A DNA stretch of 64,000 nt, from positions 1-64,000 of the forward strand of contig JBCCCR010000030.1 of the NCBI GenBank assembly GCA_039033415.1, written 5' to 3'. Under the pieces are notes generated by a model that was not told the DNA's origin, made no database searches, and saw only the letters and a program-made list of their open reading frames with translations. This document shows, piece by piece, positions 17,044 to 27,700 of this stretch. Each line of letters opens with the position of its first letter. The first letter of the stretch is position 1. Source of the DNA: Pseudomonadota bacterium. Its GTDB lineage: Bacteria; Pseudomonadota; Gammaproteobacteria; Xanthomonadales; SZUA-38. Position numbers and translations under genes: made by a program.

Positions 17044-20000
17044 TTACTCAAACGAATCAGCAAAGATGGTCTCCTGCAGCGGAACCGCGGCCGCTTCAAA
17101 CGCACCGATATCGCAGCCGGGCTGGCCGTTACCGACACCGTCTGTCGCTCGCGGCTGGCCACGCTGATCGGTCCCTGGACAGGATGCTAGCAACCCGCCA
17201 TCCCTTGCCGGGCTGCCCGGCAGCAGCGCGTAGGTTCGGGTCGGGCCGCCGTTGTCCAGCAGTTCGGTGATGCCGGGTGGTGCATCCAGCTTGTCCAGGC
17301 TGGCATTCCAGCCGCTGCAGCCGTCGGGCCGTTCCACCAGGTTACCGCCGCCGGAGATCAGGCTGCCGCCGAGCGACTGGCAGTCCGCGCCCGTGCTCGC
17401 TGCGTTGTCCGCCAACAGTGAATTGGTTGTGTCCAGCGTGCCGCCGTCCAGCAGCACACCACCGCCACGAACGGCGGAGTTACCCGCTACCGTTACGTTC
17501 AGCAAGGTCATCGTACCGCCCTGAAGCAGGATAGCTCCGCCATCACCGCTGGCGCGGTTCGCTGAGAGGGTCACGTTCGTGAGCTGAGCACCGCCGTTCA
17601 CCATGACAATCCCGGCGCCGTCTGCAGCGGTGTTGGCGCTGATCACGCTGTTTTCGATCAGCAGCGCGTCCGGCTGGGTGCTGTCGACCCAGATCGCGCC
17701 GCCCGCGCCCGCCGCGTCGTTGCCGGTGATGCGCACGTTGCGCAGGACCACCCGGCCGTCGCCGGTTACGCGAATTGCGGCGCCGTTGTCACCCTCAGCG
17801 GAGAGCCCGCCCGAAAGCGTCACGCCTTCCAGCACGAGGGTTGCGGTTACGTCCAGCACCCGGTCGACGCCGCCCGCGTTGATGAAAGAGAAATGCGGGC
17901 CATTACCGGTAATTGTGAGATCTTCAGTCACATCCAGATCACCCAGTGCCGACGACTTGGTCAGGCCCGGGGGCATTTGCGTCAACGCAAACACGCCGTT
18001 GCCCAGCGCAATCGAGTTGATCGACGCAGACGCGTTGGCTTCCATCACGGCTGCCCGAAGATTGCAGGTCCTGGTGTTGTTGCCCTCACAGAGACCGTCG
18101 CCCGGAACCGCATCCTCATCATCCGCCAGTTCCTGATCGCCCGCTCCGCCGATGATGATGTCCGCATCCGTCGCCAGCGGCGTCGTGACAACCAGTTTGT
18201 TGGCTCCTTTTCTGTCAGTTTGATCCACCAGTACGTCAACCTCGCTCGTCACGCTGTTGGCGCCGCCGGGGTCCGCCGGCACGATGATCGGAATGGTGAT
18301 GGTGTCGCTTTCGCCCGTTGCAAGATCGCCGAAGCTGCACGACGCTCGGCTGCCCGTCAGCGTGCAGCCCGCCGGCGCTGAGGTGATCAGCACCGGATCG
18401 ATGTCGACAGTGGCGGTCAGGCCAGTGGCGGTGAGACCCGAGCCGCTCGACGGCTGTTCATTGGTCAGCGTGATTTCGTAGTTGCTCGACTGGCCTTGCA
18501 CAAGCACGTCGGGTCCATTCACGGTCAGCGTCAGATCCAGCAGGTCCTCGACCTGCACGTCGACCGGCGAACACAGCGTGAGCGAGTCCGCCGTCGGAAC
18601 CTTGTTCCCGCTGGAGTCGTCGATCTGGTCGGTGACGCAGAACTGGACGCTGAACAAACCGGCGTTTTCGAACACGTGACTGGCCCGGATTGAGCCGTCA
18701 CCCGTGGCGCGCTCCATCAGCATGGGGCCGGTAATCATGCCCATCATGGTGATCTCCCCCTCGGGCTCGTCTGGGCTGCCGTCGTTCCATCGCACCAGCA
18801 GGGAATGTTTGTCCGCGGCGTCCGGATCGGTCAGCGTGCCTTCCAGTAGGGTGTCAAAACCCCGCGCTGCCGTAATCGGTTCGTCATCGAAGGTTACGAC
18901 GGCCGGGTCGTTGACGTTTTCCACCAGGTTGGTGACCGCCTCGCTGGCCGAGGTATCCAGACCGTCGCTCGTGTTGAAGCTGAAGTGGTCTTCGCCAACA
19001 AAATTGAGATCCGGTGTATAGGTCGCCTGGTTGCCGCTTAGGGTCAGCGTTCCGTGCTGCGGCATCTCAGTGATAGTGAAGGTCAGCATGTCCAGCGGAT
19101 CGGGATCTGACCCGTCCAGCGTAATCAGCGTCGGCGTGTCTTCCCGTACCTCTACCGTGATGCCCGGCGTGGCAAAGGGTGGTCGGAAGTTTCGGGCCAC
19201 CTCGATTTCCACCAGCGCCGGCGCGCTGCGCTGCATCTGGCCCGAATCCGGATCTCTCACGCCGTCCGAAACGCTGAAGGTAAAGGTATCGACGCAGTCA
19301 GCGCTTAGCACGCAGGCAAAGTTGTTGTTGGACGAGTAGTCAAGGATCGCGAAGTCATCGCCAATTTCCTTGAAGGGGGTGGTCTGGGATACGTGAAGGA
19401 GTTCGGTGAACGTATCTAAGATAAAAAAGTGGTTAGAGTTCACGGCGATGTCGCTGGGGCGGCCGAAGTCGCCGATCACAAAACAGTTGCCGTCACACTC
19501 CGACTCCGCCTGCCCGGCAAAAAACCCGTCCGGCGTAAAGCGCTGCACACGGAAGTTTTGAAAATCCGTCACGTAAAGGTTGTCGTTGGGATCGATGGCA
19601 ATGCCGCGAGGGTCGTCGAACTGGCCGGGCTGGCCCCCTCTCGCGACACCGAACCCGTCTTCACACCACTCGTCGGTACAGCTATAGCCAAGCGTGCGTT
19701 CGTTGGCGACATCACACACGGCCTGATCACCGGGTGCCCGGTCGACGGTGCAGCGACCCATCCACCGGATTTCGGTGCTGAAATCGAAGTAGCCGTCGTC
19801 CGTTGGAGCCGCGCGCGGAATTTTGTAAATGCGCTCGTTTACGGACGCGTAGACGTTGTCGTCCGTGTCGATTGCCAGGTCAGCGTTATTGTTGCCGCTG
19901 CCGTCGATACTCAGCACCAGCCCCAGGTACTCGGGTCGGATGCTGTTGCCGTTGGGATCAATCTCGGCTCGAACGGCGTGGACGTTTCCCTGATTATCAA

Positions 20001-22545
20001 CAACGTAAATCACACCCTGCGTATCCGCGACCGCGCCGCGGGCAAAAGGAATATTGCGAGAGCCTCCATCCCTGGTCGGCATGCTGAACAGGTTGTAAAA
20101 CTGAATCGGATTGAGGTCGGCATCCAGTGTCTCTATCGAGCTTCGGCTGATTTCACCGAAGGTGCTGTAGACCCGGTCAGTTCGAATATCGATATACAGA
20201 TCGTCGGGCTCGTCATTCTGCACTTCTGCGGCGATAAAAGTGCCTGCGGAATCAAAAACTGCCAGCCGAAAGTCAAAGCTCGGGGGCAGGCCGCGGTCCT
20301 CGCGACACTCAACCAGCCCGCGATCGATCACATAGGTAGTGCCATCATCGAGCACGGAGAAATAGCTGGGGTCGCGAATCACCTCCAGGTCGAGAAAGCT
20401 GCCCATACCGGGCGTCCGGTTTTCGCAGATCTCCTCGACGTCCTCGTCGGTCAAATTCGCCTCCAGCCGATAATCCTCGATGAAAAACGGATAGAGCGGC
20501 GCCACAAAAAAGCCGTTCTCAGGATAGTCTTCGATAAAGAAGTTGAGCGGGTCGCCGTCGGGGTCACTCCCCTCAACCCGCAGCTCCATCGGCTCAAACG
20601 AAACAGCGTTGGCGCGCTCGCCGCCGGTCTGGGACAGCGCCTCAGGTGTGATGTTGCTGTTCTTGATGTTGACCCGCTGAACCGCTGATGCGGCGTTGCC
20701 CGAGGCGTCGGTGGCTGTCCAGGTAATGTCGTGGATGCCGGGCGATAGCGGAAACTGGGCGTCATTGATAATGACGGGATTCAGATCCACGAGGTCAAAC
20801 ACCAGCGGTTGCCCAAGATCCAGCGTCACCTGCGTTTCGCTGGTCAGCTCAACGATATCCATCGGCGGCTGGATGACCGGCGGGCGGGTGTCCACGACGC
20901 GGACGCGCTGAGTTGTGGAGGCTTCGTTGCGCAACCCCTGCTCGTTGGGCCCCGCGTCTCGGGCAAGCCAGGTGATTTCAAAGGAGTTGTCCTGGACAGC
21001 GGTGTCGACCGGCCAGAACACCCGCAGTTCGTCGCTGGGAAAGGTCGGGCCGAAGCTGGTGGCCCGGTCGCAGGCGTCGGACACGTTGTACATGCCCCGC
21101 AGGAAGCTGCGGAACCGACTGGCAGAAACGCCGCCGATCTCGTCAGCTTCGATAACAACATTGTCGATAAACGCCAGGTCTGCGCCGTTGACCTGCCCGT
21201 CGCCGTTGAAGTCACCGCTGGCTTTGTCGATCTCTGGCGGGTGTACATCGTAGATCGCCACAATCTGATTACGGTCGACGAAGTTGCCGAAGCGCCAGCC
21301 GCCCAGCGCGATGTCCCAGACGATCTGGGTCACCTCTACCAGCACCTGCAGCGCAAACTGCTTGACCGCCGGGTTCTTGGTGCCCTGCGGGAACTTGGGC
21401 ACCGGTACAAACACAAAGTCCAGCAGCCCCATGTTGACGTCGAAGCGGTAGGTGTTGCCGCCCCGCCCCACCTTGTGCGTCAGCTGCCGCTGACTGGAAT
21501 ACGGGCATAGATGGCCCGAGTTGCTGATCTCCTTGACGCCATCACAGTCTGAGTAGATGCCGTCGGTGGCAAACTCATCGCCCAGAAAGGCCGCCAGGCT
21601 TGCGTCGTCCACAAACGGCGGTAGCAATCCACGCAACATGTAGACCTCAACGTCGGAGTTCTGGTGCACCACCTGCGGCGTGCCCAGCTCACCCCAGTCA
21701 TAGTCGTACTGCACCGGGATGCCCAGCACGTTGGTGAACTGCGAATGCACCCGCTTGTGGTCGAAGGTCTTGAAGCAGGCGCTTGGGCTATTGGGGTCCG
21801 CGTTAAACGGATCGTCGGCGTAGGCAATGATGTCGGCAGGCGCCACCGCAAACGGCAGGCAAAACTTCAGCGCCAGATTGGCGCTGTGGGCCGCCAGGCC
21901 AAAACCCAAGCCAAGCGGCTCCGGGGCCACGAGCGAGGCCCCGAGGGAAAAATTGTGCGCCGCGAGCAGCGGAAACTGGCAAATCAGCGCCGGGGTATTT
22001 GAGCTCAGATCACGGTTTCTCAGGCTGCCGACGTAGACTCGGCCAATAAACTCGTTCTCCGCCCCGCCGACGGTCTCGCGGATCTCGATCTGGTCAAACG
22101 TCCGATCGCTCCAGAGCCCAACAAAACGCGTTGCCGAGTCGGTAGAAACGGACGCGGATGCCACCGTTTGACCATCGCGCCGCAGGAGAATCGCAAAAGT
22201 TGAGTTGCTGCCCGAATCGGCGAAATCGAAGCCGATCGCTGATGCAGAAAAGCTGAGATCGAGGTTTAGATTAGTCGAGCCGTTCAGTGCCAGGTCATTG
22301 CCAGGAAACAGCGACGTCCACTCGGAGAAATTCAGCCCCGACCCCTGCACGGGCGTGAAGGTCACGCTGCCGGATTCGAAGGACGTGGCGCCCAGGTTAC
22401 CGCTTGGATACGGCTCCGTGACCTGACTTGCTCCCGTCAGCGTCAGAAATCGAGACTTGCTGGTAATGACATCGGTAATCGCGAGCGCTGCCGAGCACCA
22501 GCACATGCTCAGCACAATTAGAAAAATATTCCGTAAGCCACTCAT
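17044..22545 (-). CDS. Second giant secreted multidomain protein (paralogue) with dockerin-like loop and FE-tag
   Basis: An 1833-residue protein with a signal peptide (MSGLRNIFLIVLSMCWCSAALA). It follows the module order of the 4040-9556 protein: Cys-containing N-terminal region (shared ALICQ, NLALKFC, LGxPxxYxYxWGxLGTP); HYR-like (TWTATDASGN); NHL/propeller (IDPNDNLYVTD, RVQRFTPDGFFAG, ~980-1005); cadherin-like; DUF11-like; CSLREA (GDGLCEGN...CNLRAAV, ~1478); beta-helix (~1520-1770); and the tail QETIFADSFE. Unlike its paralogue it carries an EF-hand/dockerin-like loop DFNGDGQVNGADL near residues 444-456. Function unknown; an extracellular adhesin or matrix protein is likely. The ATG at 22545 has GAGAG upstream. 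The 138-base gap to the DUF1838 gene shows no clear terminator. Confidence 0.83.
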   Translation of the reverse strand: MSGLRNIFLIVLSMCWCSAALAITDVITSKSRFLTLTGASQVTEPYPSGNLGATSFESGSVTFTPVQGSGLNFSEWTSLFPGNDLALNGSTNLNLDLSFSASAIGFDFADSGSNSTFAILLRRDGQTVASASVSTDSATRFVGLWSDRTFDQIEIRETVGGAENEFIGRVYVGSLRNRDLSSNTPALICQFPLLAAHNFSLGASLVAPEPLGLGFGLAAHSANLALKFCLPFAVAPADIIAYADDPFNADPNSPSACFKTFDHKRVHSQFTNVLGIPVQYDYDWGELGTPQVVHQNSDVEVYMLRGLLPPFVDDASLAAFLGDEFATDGIYSDCDGVKEISNSGHLCPYSSQRQLTHKVGRGGNTYRFDVNMGLLDFVFVPVPKFPQGTKNPAVKQFALQVLVEVTQIVWDIALGGWRFGNFVDRNQIVAIYDVHPPEIDKASGDFNGDGQVNGADLAFIDNVVIEADEIGGVSASRFRSFLRGMYNVSDACDRATSFGPTFPSDELRVFWPVDTAVQDNSFEITWLARDAGPNEQGLRNEASTTQRVRVVDTRPPVIQPPMDIVELTSETQVTLDLGQPLVFDLVDLNPVIINDAQFPLSPGIHDITWTATDASGNAASAVQRVNIKNSNITPEALSQTGGERANAVSFEPMELRVEGSDPDGDPLNFFIEDYPENGFFVAPLYPFFIEDYRLEANLTDEDVEEICENRTPGMGSFLDLEVIRDPSYFSVLDDGTTYVIDRGLVECREDRGLPPSFDFRLAVFDSAGTFIAAEVQNDEPDDLYIDIRTDRVYSTFGEISRSSIETLDADLNPIQFYNLFSMPTRDGGSRNIPFARGAVADTQGVIYVVDNQGNVHAVRAEIDPNGNSIRPEYLGLVLSIDGSGNNNADLAIDTDDNVYASVNERIYKIPRAAPTDDGYFDFSTEIRWMGRCTVDRAPGDQAVCDVANERTLGYSCTDEWCEDGFGVARGGQPGQFDDPRGIAIDPNDNLYVTDFQNFRVQRFTPDGFFAGQAESECDGNCFVIGDFGRPSDIAVNSNHFFILDTFTELLHVSQTTPFKEIGDDFAILDYSSNNNFACVLSADCVDTFTFSVSDGVRDPDSGQMQRSAPALVEIEVARNFRPPFATPGITVEVREDTPTLITLDGSDPDPLDMLTFTITEMPQHGTLTLSGNQATYTPDLNFVGEDHFSFNTSDGLDTSASEAVTNLVENVNDPAVVTFDDEPITAARGFDTLLEGTLTDPDAADKHSLLVRWNDGSPDEPEGEITMMGMITGPMLMERATGDGSIRASHVFENAGLFSVQFCVTDQIDDSSGNKVPTADSLTLCSPVDVQVEDLLDLTLTVNGPDVLVQGQSSNYEITLTNEQPSSGSGLTATGLTATVDIDPVLITSAPAGCTLTGSRASCSFGDLATGESDTITIPIIVPADPGGANSVTSEVDVLVDQTDRKGANKLVVTTPLATDADIIIGGAGDQELADDEDAVPGDGLCEGNNTRTCNLRAAVMEANASASINSIALGNGVFALTQMPPGLTKSSALGDLDVTEDLTITGNGPHFSFINAGGVDRVLDVTATLVLEGVTLSGGLSAEGDNGAAIRVTGDGRVVLRNVRITGNDAAGAGGAIWVDSTQPDALLIENSVISANTAADGAGIVMVNGGAQLTNVTLSANRASGDGGAILLQGGTMTLLNVTVAGNSAVRGGGVLLDGGTLDTTNSLLADNAASTGADCQSLGGSLISGGGNLVERPDGCSGWNASLDKLDAPPGITELLDNGGPTRTYALLPGSPARDGGLLASCPGTDQRGQPRATDGVGNGQPGCDIGAFEAAAVPLQETIFADSFE

Positions 22546-22705
22546 GACGTTCTCTCATCGTGTCCTTCGGTGAGTATGCTGGCGGCAGGTTTGTGGCGGA
22601 ATATCGGCTGGTTGCCAAAGATTGTACGGTGGTTGCGGGCCTGGCCTAAGTCGTTGAATTTAAAGAAGTCGCTGGGCGGACGGTTCGGTTAGCAACCTTG
22701 GTTGG

Positions 22706-24589
22706 TCATTCCTCGAAGCCGTCGGAGAAAACTGCACTTAGGTCGGGAAACTCAAACGCACCATCCTCAAACAGATACAGCCCCAGCGGACTGCCTGGAC
22801 TGACGACCGTACCGTCGCCTGCGGCTACCGAGCGAGCGAACCCAAGACCCGGCGGCCCAACGCCGCGATCCCTTGGCGCTATCTTCGCAACCTGCCGCCA
22901 AATGCCGCCTGCATCCCGCTCAAAGACGTAGATGGCTGACATCACCCGGCCAAGGTCTGCCGCAGAACCGATCAGCAGGCGCTGCTCATCCAGCGCCAGG
23001 CTCAGGCCAAAAACATCGACCCGGCCCTCGTCCGCAGGCATGAGCGTCTGCTGGGGCTGCCAGTCGCCTGACGCGTCTCGTTCAAACAGGTAAACGCGCT
23101 TACCCAGCGGGTCCGCGATGGCCACGCGCCCATCCTCGGCCGCCAGCCGCCCGCCAAACACCTGGCTATTTGGCTCGGTCGCCCGCAGCGTCTGCTCCCT
23201 TCGCCAGGCCACGCCGTTGTTGCGAATGACTTGAACGGTGCCAAGACCACCGCCGAAGCCTCTGTCGAACGCGCTGACCAGCAGCTCATCGTCCGCCGTG
23301 AACGCGAGCTGACCGGCGAAGGGTTGGCCGGAGTCAAAGCTGTTGCCAGGCACGGGCAGCTCCTCCAGACGGATACTAATGCGGCTGACCAAGTCCCACT
23401 CACCCGTCGCCAGGCGTTCAAAGATATAGACCAGGCTCGATGGCATGCCTTTGCCGGGAGGCGGAGTAAATAGCGGCGCACTGACGGCGGCGAGGTCCCC
23501 CCGCAGGGCAACGCCAGTACCATATTCATTGTTTTGCGGCAGCGCGGCGGGCGTCTGGAAATTCTCGTCGCGAAGGAATTCGCCGCTTGGCTGGCGATCA
23601 AAAATCTCGGCGGTCAGGCTGAGGTTAGACCCGATCAGCGCCCGGTTTCCGTCAAGCGCCAGCGCCCGACCGAATTGATTCGCAATCAACAAGCCGCCCG
23701 TGGCGGGCATCACGATCGGTGACGGCGAGACAACCCAGCGTTCCCCCTGCCGATCGAAGACGTCCACCTGATTGCTCTGCTCAGTGGCCAGCAGCGTGTC
23801 GGAGTCCAGGGCAACAGCGCTGCGGTAGCTCGACCTGGCCGTGCCTGAGGACAGCTCTTCAATCGGCGAAAGCCCATAGCTAAAGGCAAAGTCGCACCGC
23901 GCACCGCCATATTCGGGCCGAGCGGCACAGCGCAGACCCAGGTCTTCGAAGGTTGGCTGCTGGTCGGTATTCAAATCATAAAACGCCCCCAGCAACGTTG
24001 ATCCAACCTCGGTGCTGTCAAAGATCAGCTCCGCTATGGGAACTTCAGACACAAACCCATGACCGATACGCGACGCTGACGAAGGGTCCTCAGGACCCTC
24101 GAGCGCATCGATCATGCCGCCCTGCGAATCGACGAGCGTCACGGTCACAAGGGCACCGGCGGCCACAGAGCCGTAGTAGCTGTAGAACGCATGAATCGGC
24201 GGATCAAACCGCAGGCTCAGCGTATCCCCATCGGTGATGTAGGCGTCAGCTACGTCCTCCAGCGCGACCCCGTCGCGGATCGGACAGCTACCGTCGGACA
24301 AACTAACCTGAATTGTTCCGCCACCCGCCAGCAGGATGACCTGAGTGCCGACACCGGACAGGCAGCCGTTGCCGGGCTGAAGCGCAAAGTCCTGTTCGAA
24401 AGCCCGCGCCTGCCAGTCGCCCGCCTGCGCCGCCCACGCGTAGATATCGACGCCGTAGTCGGTGACAGACGCCCGCGAAGCGCCGGTGAAGTGACCGGCG
24501 GCGAGCAACACAATCACCTGCAGGCACCAAAGCCTGAACCGACGGATTGGTATCGCTTTCCCGCCGATAGGTATCGGGCCGATTACCAT
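22706..24589 (-). CDS. Secreted FG-GAP-like beta-propeller protein with FE-tag
   Basis: A 627-residue protein. A long n-region (IPIRRFRLWC) and hydrophobic core (LQVIVLLAAGHFTG) form a signal peptide. Residues ~45-210 are a Cys-containing domain with no recognised match. Residues ~225-610 hold about seven repeats of the type VALDGNRALIGS, VALRGDLAAVSAP, LAAEDGRVAIADPLGKRVYLFER, characteristic of FG-GAP/integrin-alpha-like propellers. The tail is LSAVFSDGFEE, the shared tag. The start is fixed by AAGGAGGG at 24595-24602, five bases before the ATG at 24589, in preference to two upstream in-frame Met codons. It is divergent from the hybrid sensor gene at 24758, which may control it. Confidence 0.83.
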   Translation of the reverse strand: MVIGPIPIGGKAIPIRRFRLWCLQVIVLLAAGHFTGASRASVTDYGVDIYAWAAQAGDWQARAFEQDFALQPGNGCLSGVGTQVILLAGGGTIQVSLSDGSCPIRDGVALEDVADAYITDGDTLSLRFDPPIHAFYSYYGSVAAGALVTVTLVDSQGGMIDALEGPEDPSSASRIGHGFVSEVPIAELIFDSTEVGSTLLGAFYDLNTDQQPTFEDLGLRCAARPEYGGARCDFAFSYGLSPIEELSSGTARSSYRSAVALDSDTLLATEQSNQVDVFDRQGERWVVSPSPIVMPATGGLLIANQFGRALALDGNRALIGSNLSLTAEIFDRQPSGEFLRDENFQTPAALPQNNEYGTGVALRGDLAAVSAPLFTPPPGKGMPSSLVYIFERLATGEWDLVSRISIRLEELPVPGNSFDSGQPFAGQLAFTADDELLVSAFDRGFGGGLGTVQVIRNNGVAWRREQTLRATEPNSQVFGGRLAAEDGRVAIADPLGKRVYLFERDASGDWQPQQTLMPADEGRVDVFGLSLALDEQRLLIGSAADLGRVMSAIYVFERDAGGIWRQVAKIAPRDRGVGPPGLGFARSVAAGDGTVVSPGSPLGLYLFEDGAFEFPDLSAVFSDGFEE

Positions 24590-24594
24590 TGAAT

Positions 24595-24602
24595 CCCTCC
24601 TT
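24595..24602 (-). promoter_or_regulatory. Ribosome binding site deciding the propeller-protein start
   Basis: AAGGAGGG on the minus strand, ideally spaced from the ATG at 24589. In-frame Met codons at 24643 and 24607 have no such element. Confidence 0.75.
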
Positions 24603-24739
24603 GTCATGCTCTTCAGTCTGCACGCCGAGACATCTCGTAGCATGCTCCGCCGTTGCAGATCTTTGCTTTGTGGCGCATTGGCACCCGCAATTGGCTATGG
24701 CGTGATCCGTGGCCTTTCAGGGTCAAAAACCGTCGAAAA

Positions 24740-24753
24740 CCCGGCACGCCGGG
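24740..24753 (+). promoter_or_regulatory. Small hairpin just upstream of the hybrid sensor start
   Basis: CCCGGC and GCCGGG separated by AC, ending 4 bases before the ATG at 24758. It may lower translation of the sensor. No clear Shine-Dalgarno sequence is visible beside it. Confidence 0.3.
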
Positions 24754-24757
24754 TATC

Positions 24758-27700
24758 ATGACCACCGTGAGGACCAAAGAATCAGCCGCGCAGTCCGGCG
24801 CCCCGGCACCGGCAAAAGCAGGGAGATCCTCGAGGCAACGATTTCCCACCACCAGAGCGGGGGCCATCGGCTTGCGTCGCTTAGCCTTATGCTTTCTGCT
24901 GCTTGGCCTAATCGTTACGGTCAGCGCCGTAGCGCAAACGCCCGCCGGCAAGCCGCTGATCGAGTCCTGGACCATGGCCGAGTACGGCGGCAACGCGCAG
25001 AACTGGGTGATTCGTCAGGGGCCGGATGGCCTGATCTACGCCGGCAACAGCTCCAGCCTGCTGGTTTATGACGGAGCGAGCTGGCGCAACGTCCAGACGC
25101 AGAACGATGGCCGGGTACGCGACCTGAAGATCGACGAACAGGGTGGCGTCTGGGTCGCCTCGCCGAGCAACTTTGGGGTTTTTCGACGCGACAGCCGGGG
25201 CGAGCTGGCTTATCGGTCAATCAGCGATGAGCTGCCCGAGGATGAACGAAACTTCGGCGAGACCCGCCACGTGCATTTTCTCGGTGATGCGGTCTACTTC
25301 AACACGATCGACCGGATCTATCGCTGGGACGGCGACGGGTTCAGAACGATGGACCGTTGGGACGGTCCGTTCAGCATCACTTTCGTGCTGGGTGATCGCT
25401 ACTACGTGTTTTCCAAAGACCGACTTTACGACCTGACCGACCTTCCCGCCGAACCGCCCGAGCCACTGGATCGCTGGCGCTGGCCCGAAAGCAGCAAGAT
25501 CACGTTTTTTGTGCCGCTCGACCCGGAGCGCATCGTGATCGGCACCTACGACGATGGCATGTATCTGTTGAGCGATGGGCCGCCTGAGCGGTTCAACAAC
25601 GATGAGTCGCTGCGGACTGCCTGGCCCTACCAGGGGCTGCTCTTGAGTGACGGCACCGTTGCGGTGAGCACCATCAACAGCGGCGTGTTCCGGCTGGGGG
25701 TAGACGGTCAGCTCCTCGAGCAGGTCGACCGGGACGCCGGGCTCACCCAGAACACGACGACCGGTATCACCGTCGACCATCAGGGCGGCTTGTGGCTGGC
25801 CCAGGATGCCGCCATCGCTCGTGTAGAGCTGCAGCGATCGCTGCGCGTCTATGACGCTGACCTGAACATGAACTCACCGCGGGCGATTGTTGAGCAGGAT
25901 AGTGAGCTGCTGGTTGGCGGGCTGATCGGTGTGGGGCTGCTAACCGAAGGTGAGGGTTCGGTCGGTGAGCTGGTTTCGCTGGAAGCACCCATCCAGGAGT
26001 CGTTCGACATGCAGCTGACGCCAGAAGGCCTGCTGGTGGCGGGCCACAATGGCGTCCAGCTCATGCAGATCGACATCAAGGCACGAACCGCTGTCAGCGA
26101 CGGCGTCCTGCTGAGCCACAGCTACGCCTACTCACTTTTTCCGTCGCGCTTTCGCAACGCTTTTTATGTCGAACTCGATGCCGGCATGGGCTTGTTGACC
26201 AATGATGGAAGTGGGTGGGTCGCCCAGGATCAGATCGCCGGTATCGATGAACGCATTGGGCCCTTGGCGGAAGCTGATGACGGCACCGTTTGGGCCGGGT
26301 CCGGTACGGGTCAGTTTCACCAGCTTCGATGGGAGGGCAATTCGCTGAACTTGATCCGGACGCTTGACGCTGACGACGGTGTCCCGGAAGGCAACGCCCA
26401 CGTGTTTCGTGCTGGGGGTCGGCTGGTTTTCGGTACGACCCAAGGTGGCTATCAGCTCACCGCAGACGGCAACGCGCTGGAGCTGGACCCGCTGTTTGGT
26501 AATGAACAGCTTGGCGAGACCAAAGACGTATTCAGGCTCGACGAGTATCGGCCCGGTAAGCTGCTGGCGGTGCTTGGCGGGGTGTCAGACATCTGGCACG
26601 GCAGCATCGAGCCCTCTGGACAGTTCGTCTGGGAGGGGCGCGTTCTTCGTGACATCAATGAGGGGGCTACAGCGTTTTTCCGACTGCTGCGTGGCAAGGT
26701 GTGGCTGCCACGCTTGCCGGACCTGCTGGCCGTGAACCCGGATGAATTTGCCTCAAAGGCTGACGCTGAAAGTCAGGTGCACGTTCGTCGGATGGGGTAC
26801 ACCGACACCGGGGACCTATTGCTGGCTGGGAATGGCGGCGAGCTGTCGGCGGTGCTTCCCAACCGGCGTGACGCGCTCCGCTTCGAATATGCGCTCGCCA
26901 GTTTTCAGCAGCCCAGGCGCAACGAGTACCGGGTCCGCCTCAATGGACTGGAAGAGGGGTTCAGTCCCTGGAGTGAGGAAACGCGCCGCGATTACACCAA
27001 TCTTCCTGGCGGCGACTATCAATTCGAGGTGGAAGCCCGAAACGTTTTAGGTGAGGTATCGCGTTCGGCGCCCCTCGCGTTTTCGGTACGGCCCCCTGCC
27101 TATCTCTCAGGCCCAGCGCTCGCGGCCTACGGCGCAGCGGGCATCCTCCTGCTCTGGCTGGCCGGCTGGCTGGGCCAGCGACGAAGACAGGCCACGCTGC
27201 TGGCGCGCCAGCAGGAGCTGGAAACGGAAGTTGCGGAGCGGACCGGTGAAGTTCGCCGCCAGGCCCGGGAGCTCAAGGCGCTGAACGAGGCGCAGTCGCA
27301 ATTTTTTGCCAACGTATCCCATGAATTCCGCACGCCTCTGACACTGGCCCGGGGCCCGCTGGAGGAGCTGGCGAGCGGGCGGGCAGGCGAGCTGAGCGAG
27401 GAGGCTCAGCAGCATGTGGCCATGGCCTTGCGCAACACCCACACGCTGCAGGGTTTGATCGGACAGATCCTGGACCTGAAACGCCTGGAAGCCGGCGAGA
27501 TGCCGGTATCGATCGCACGGGACAACCTGGCAAAGCTGATCAAAGAAGGTGTGTTGAGCTTTGTGAATGAGGCGGAAAAACAGGCAGTGGTGCTCGACGC
27601 AGCCGGCATCAGCGAGACGGTGATCGCCGATTACGATCCCGGTCATATGCAGCAGGTGATTCGGAACCTCATGTCAAACGCCATGAAATTCAGCCCCGCA

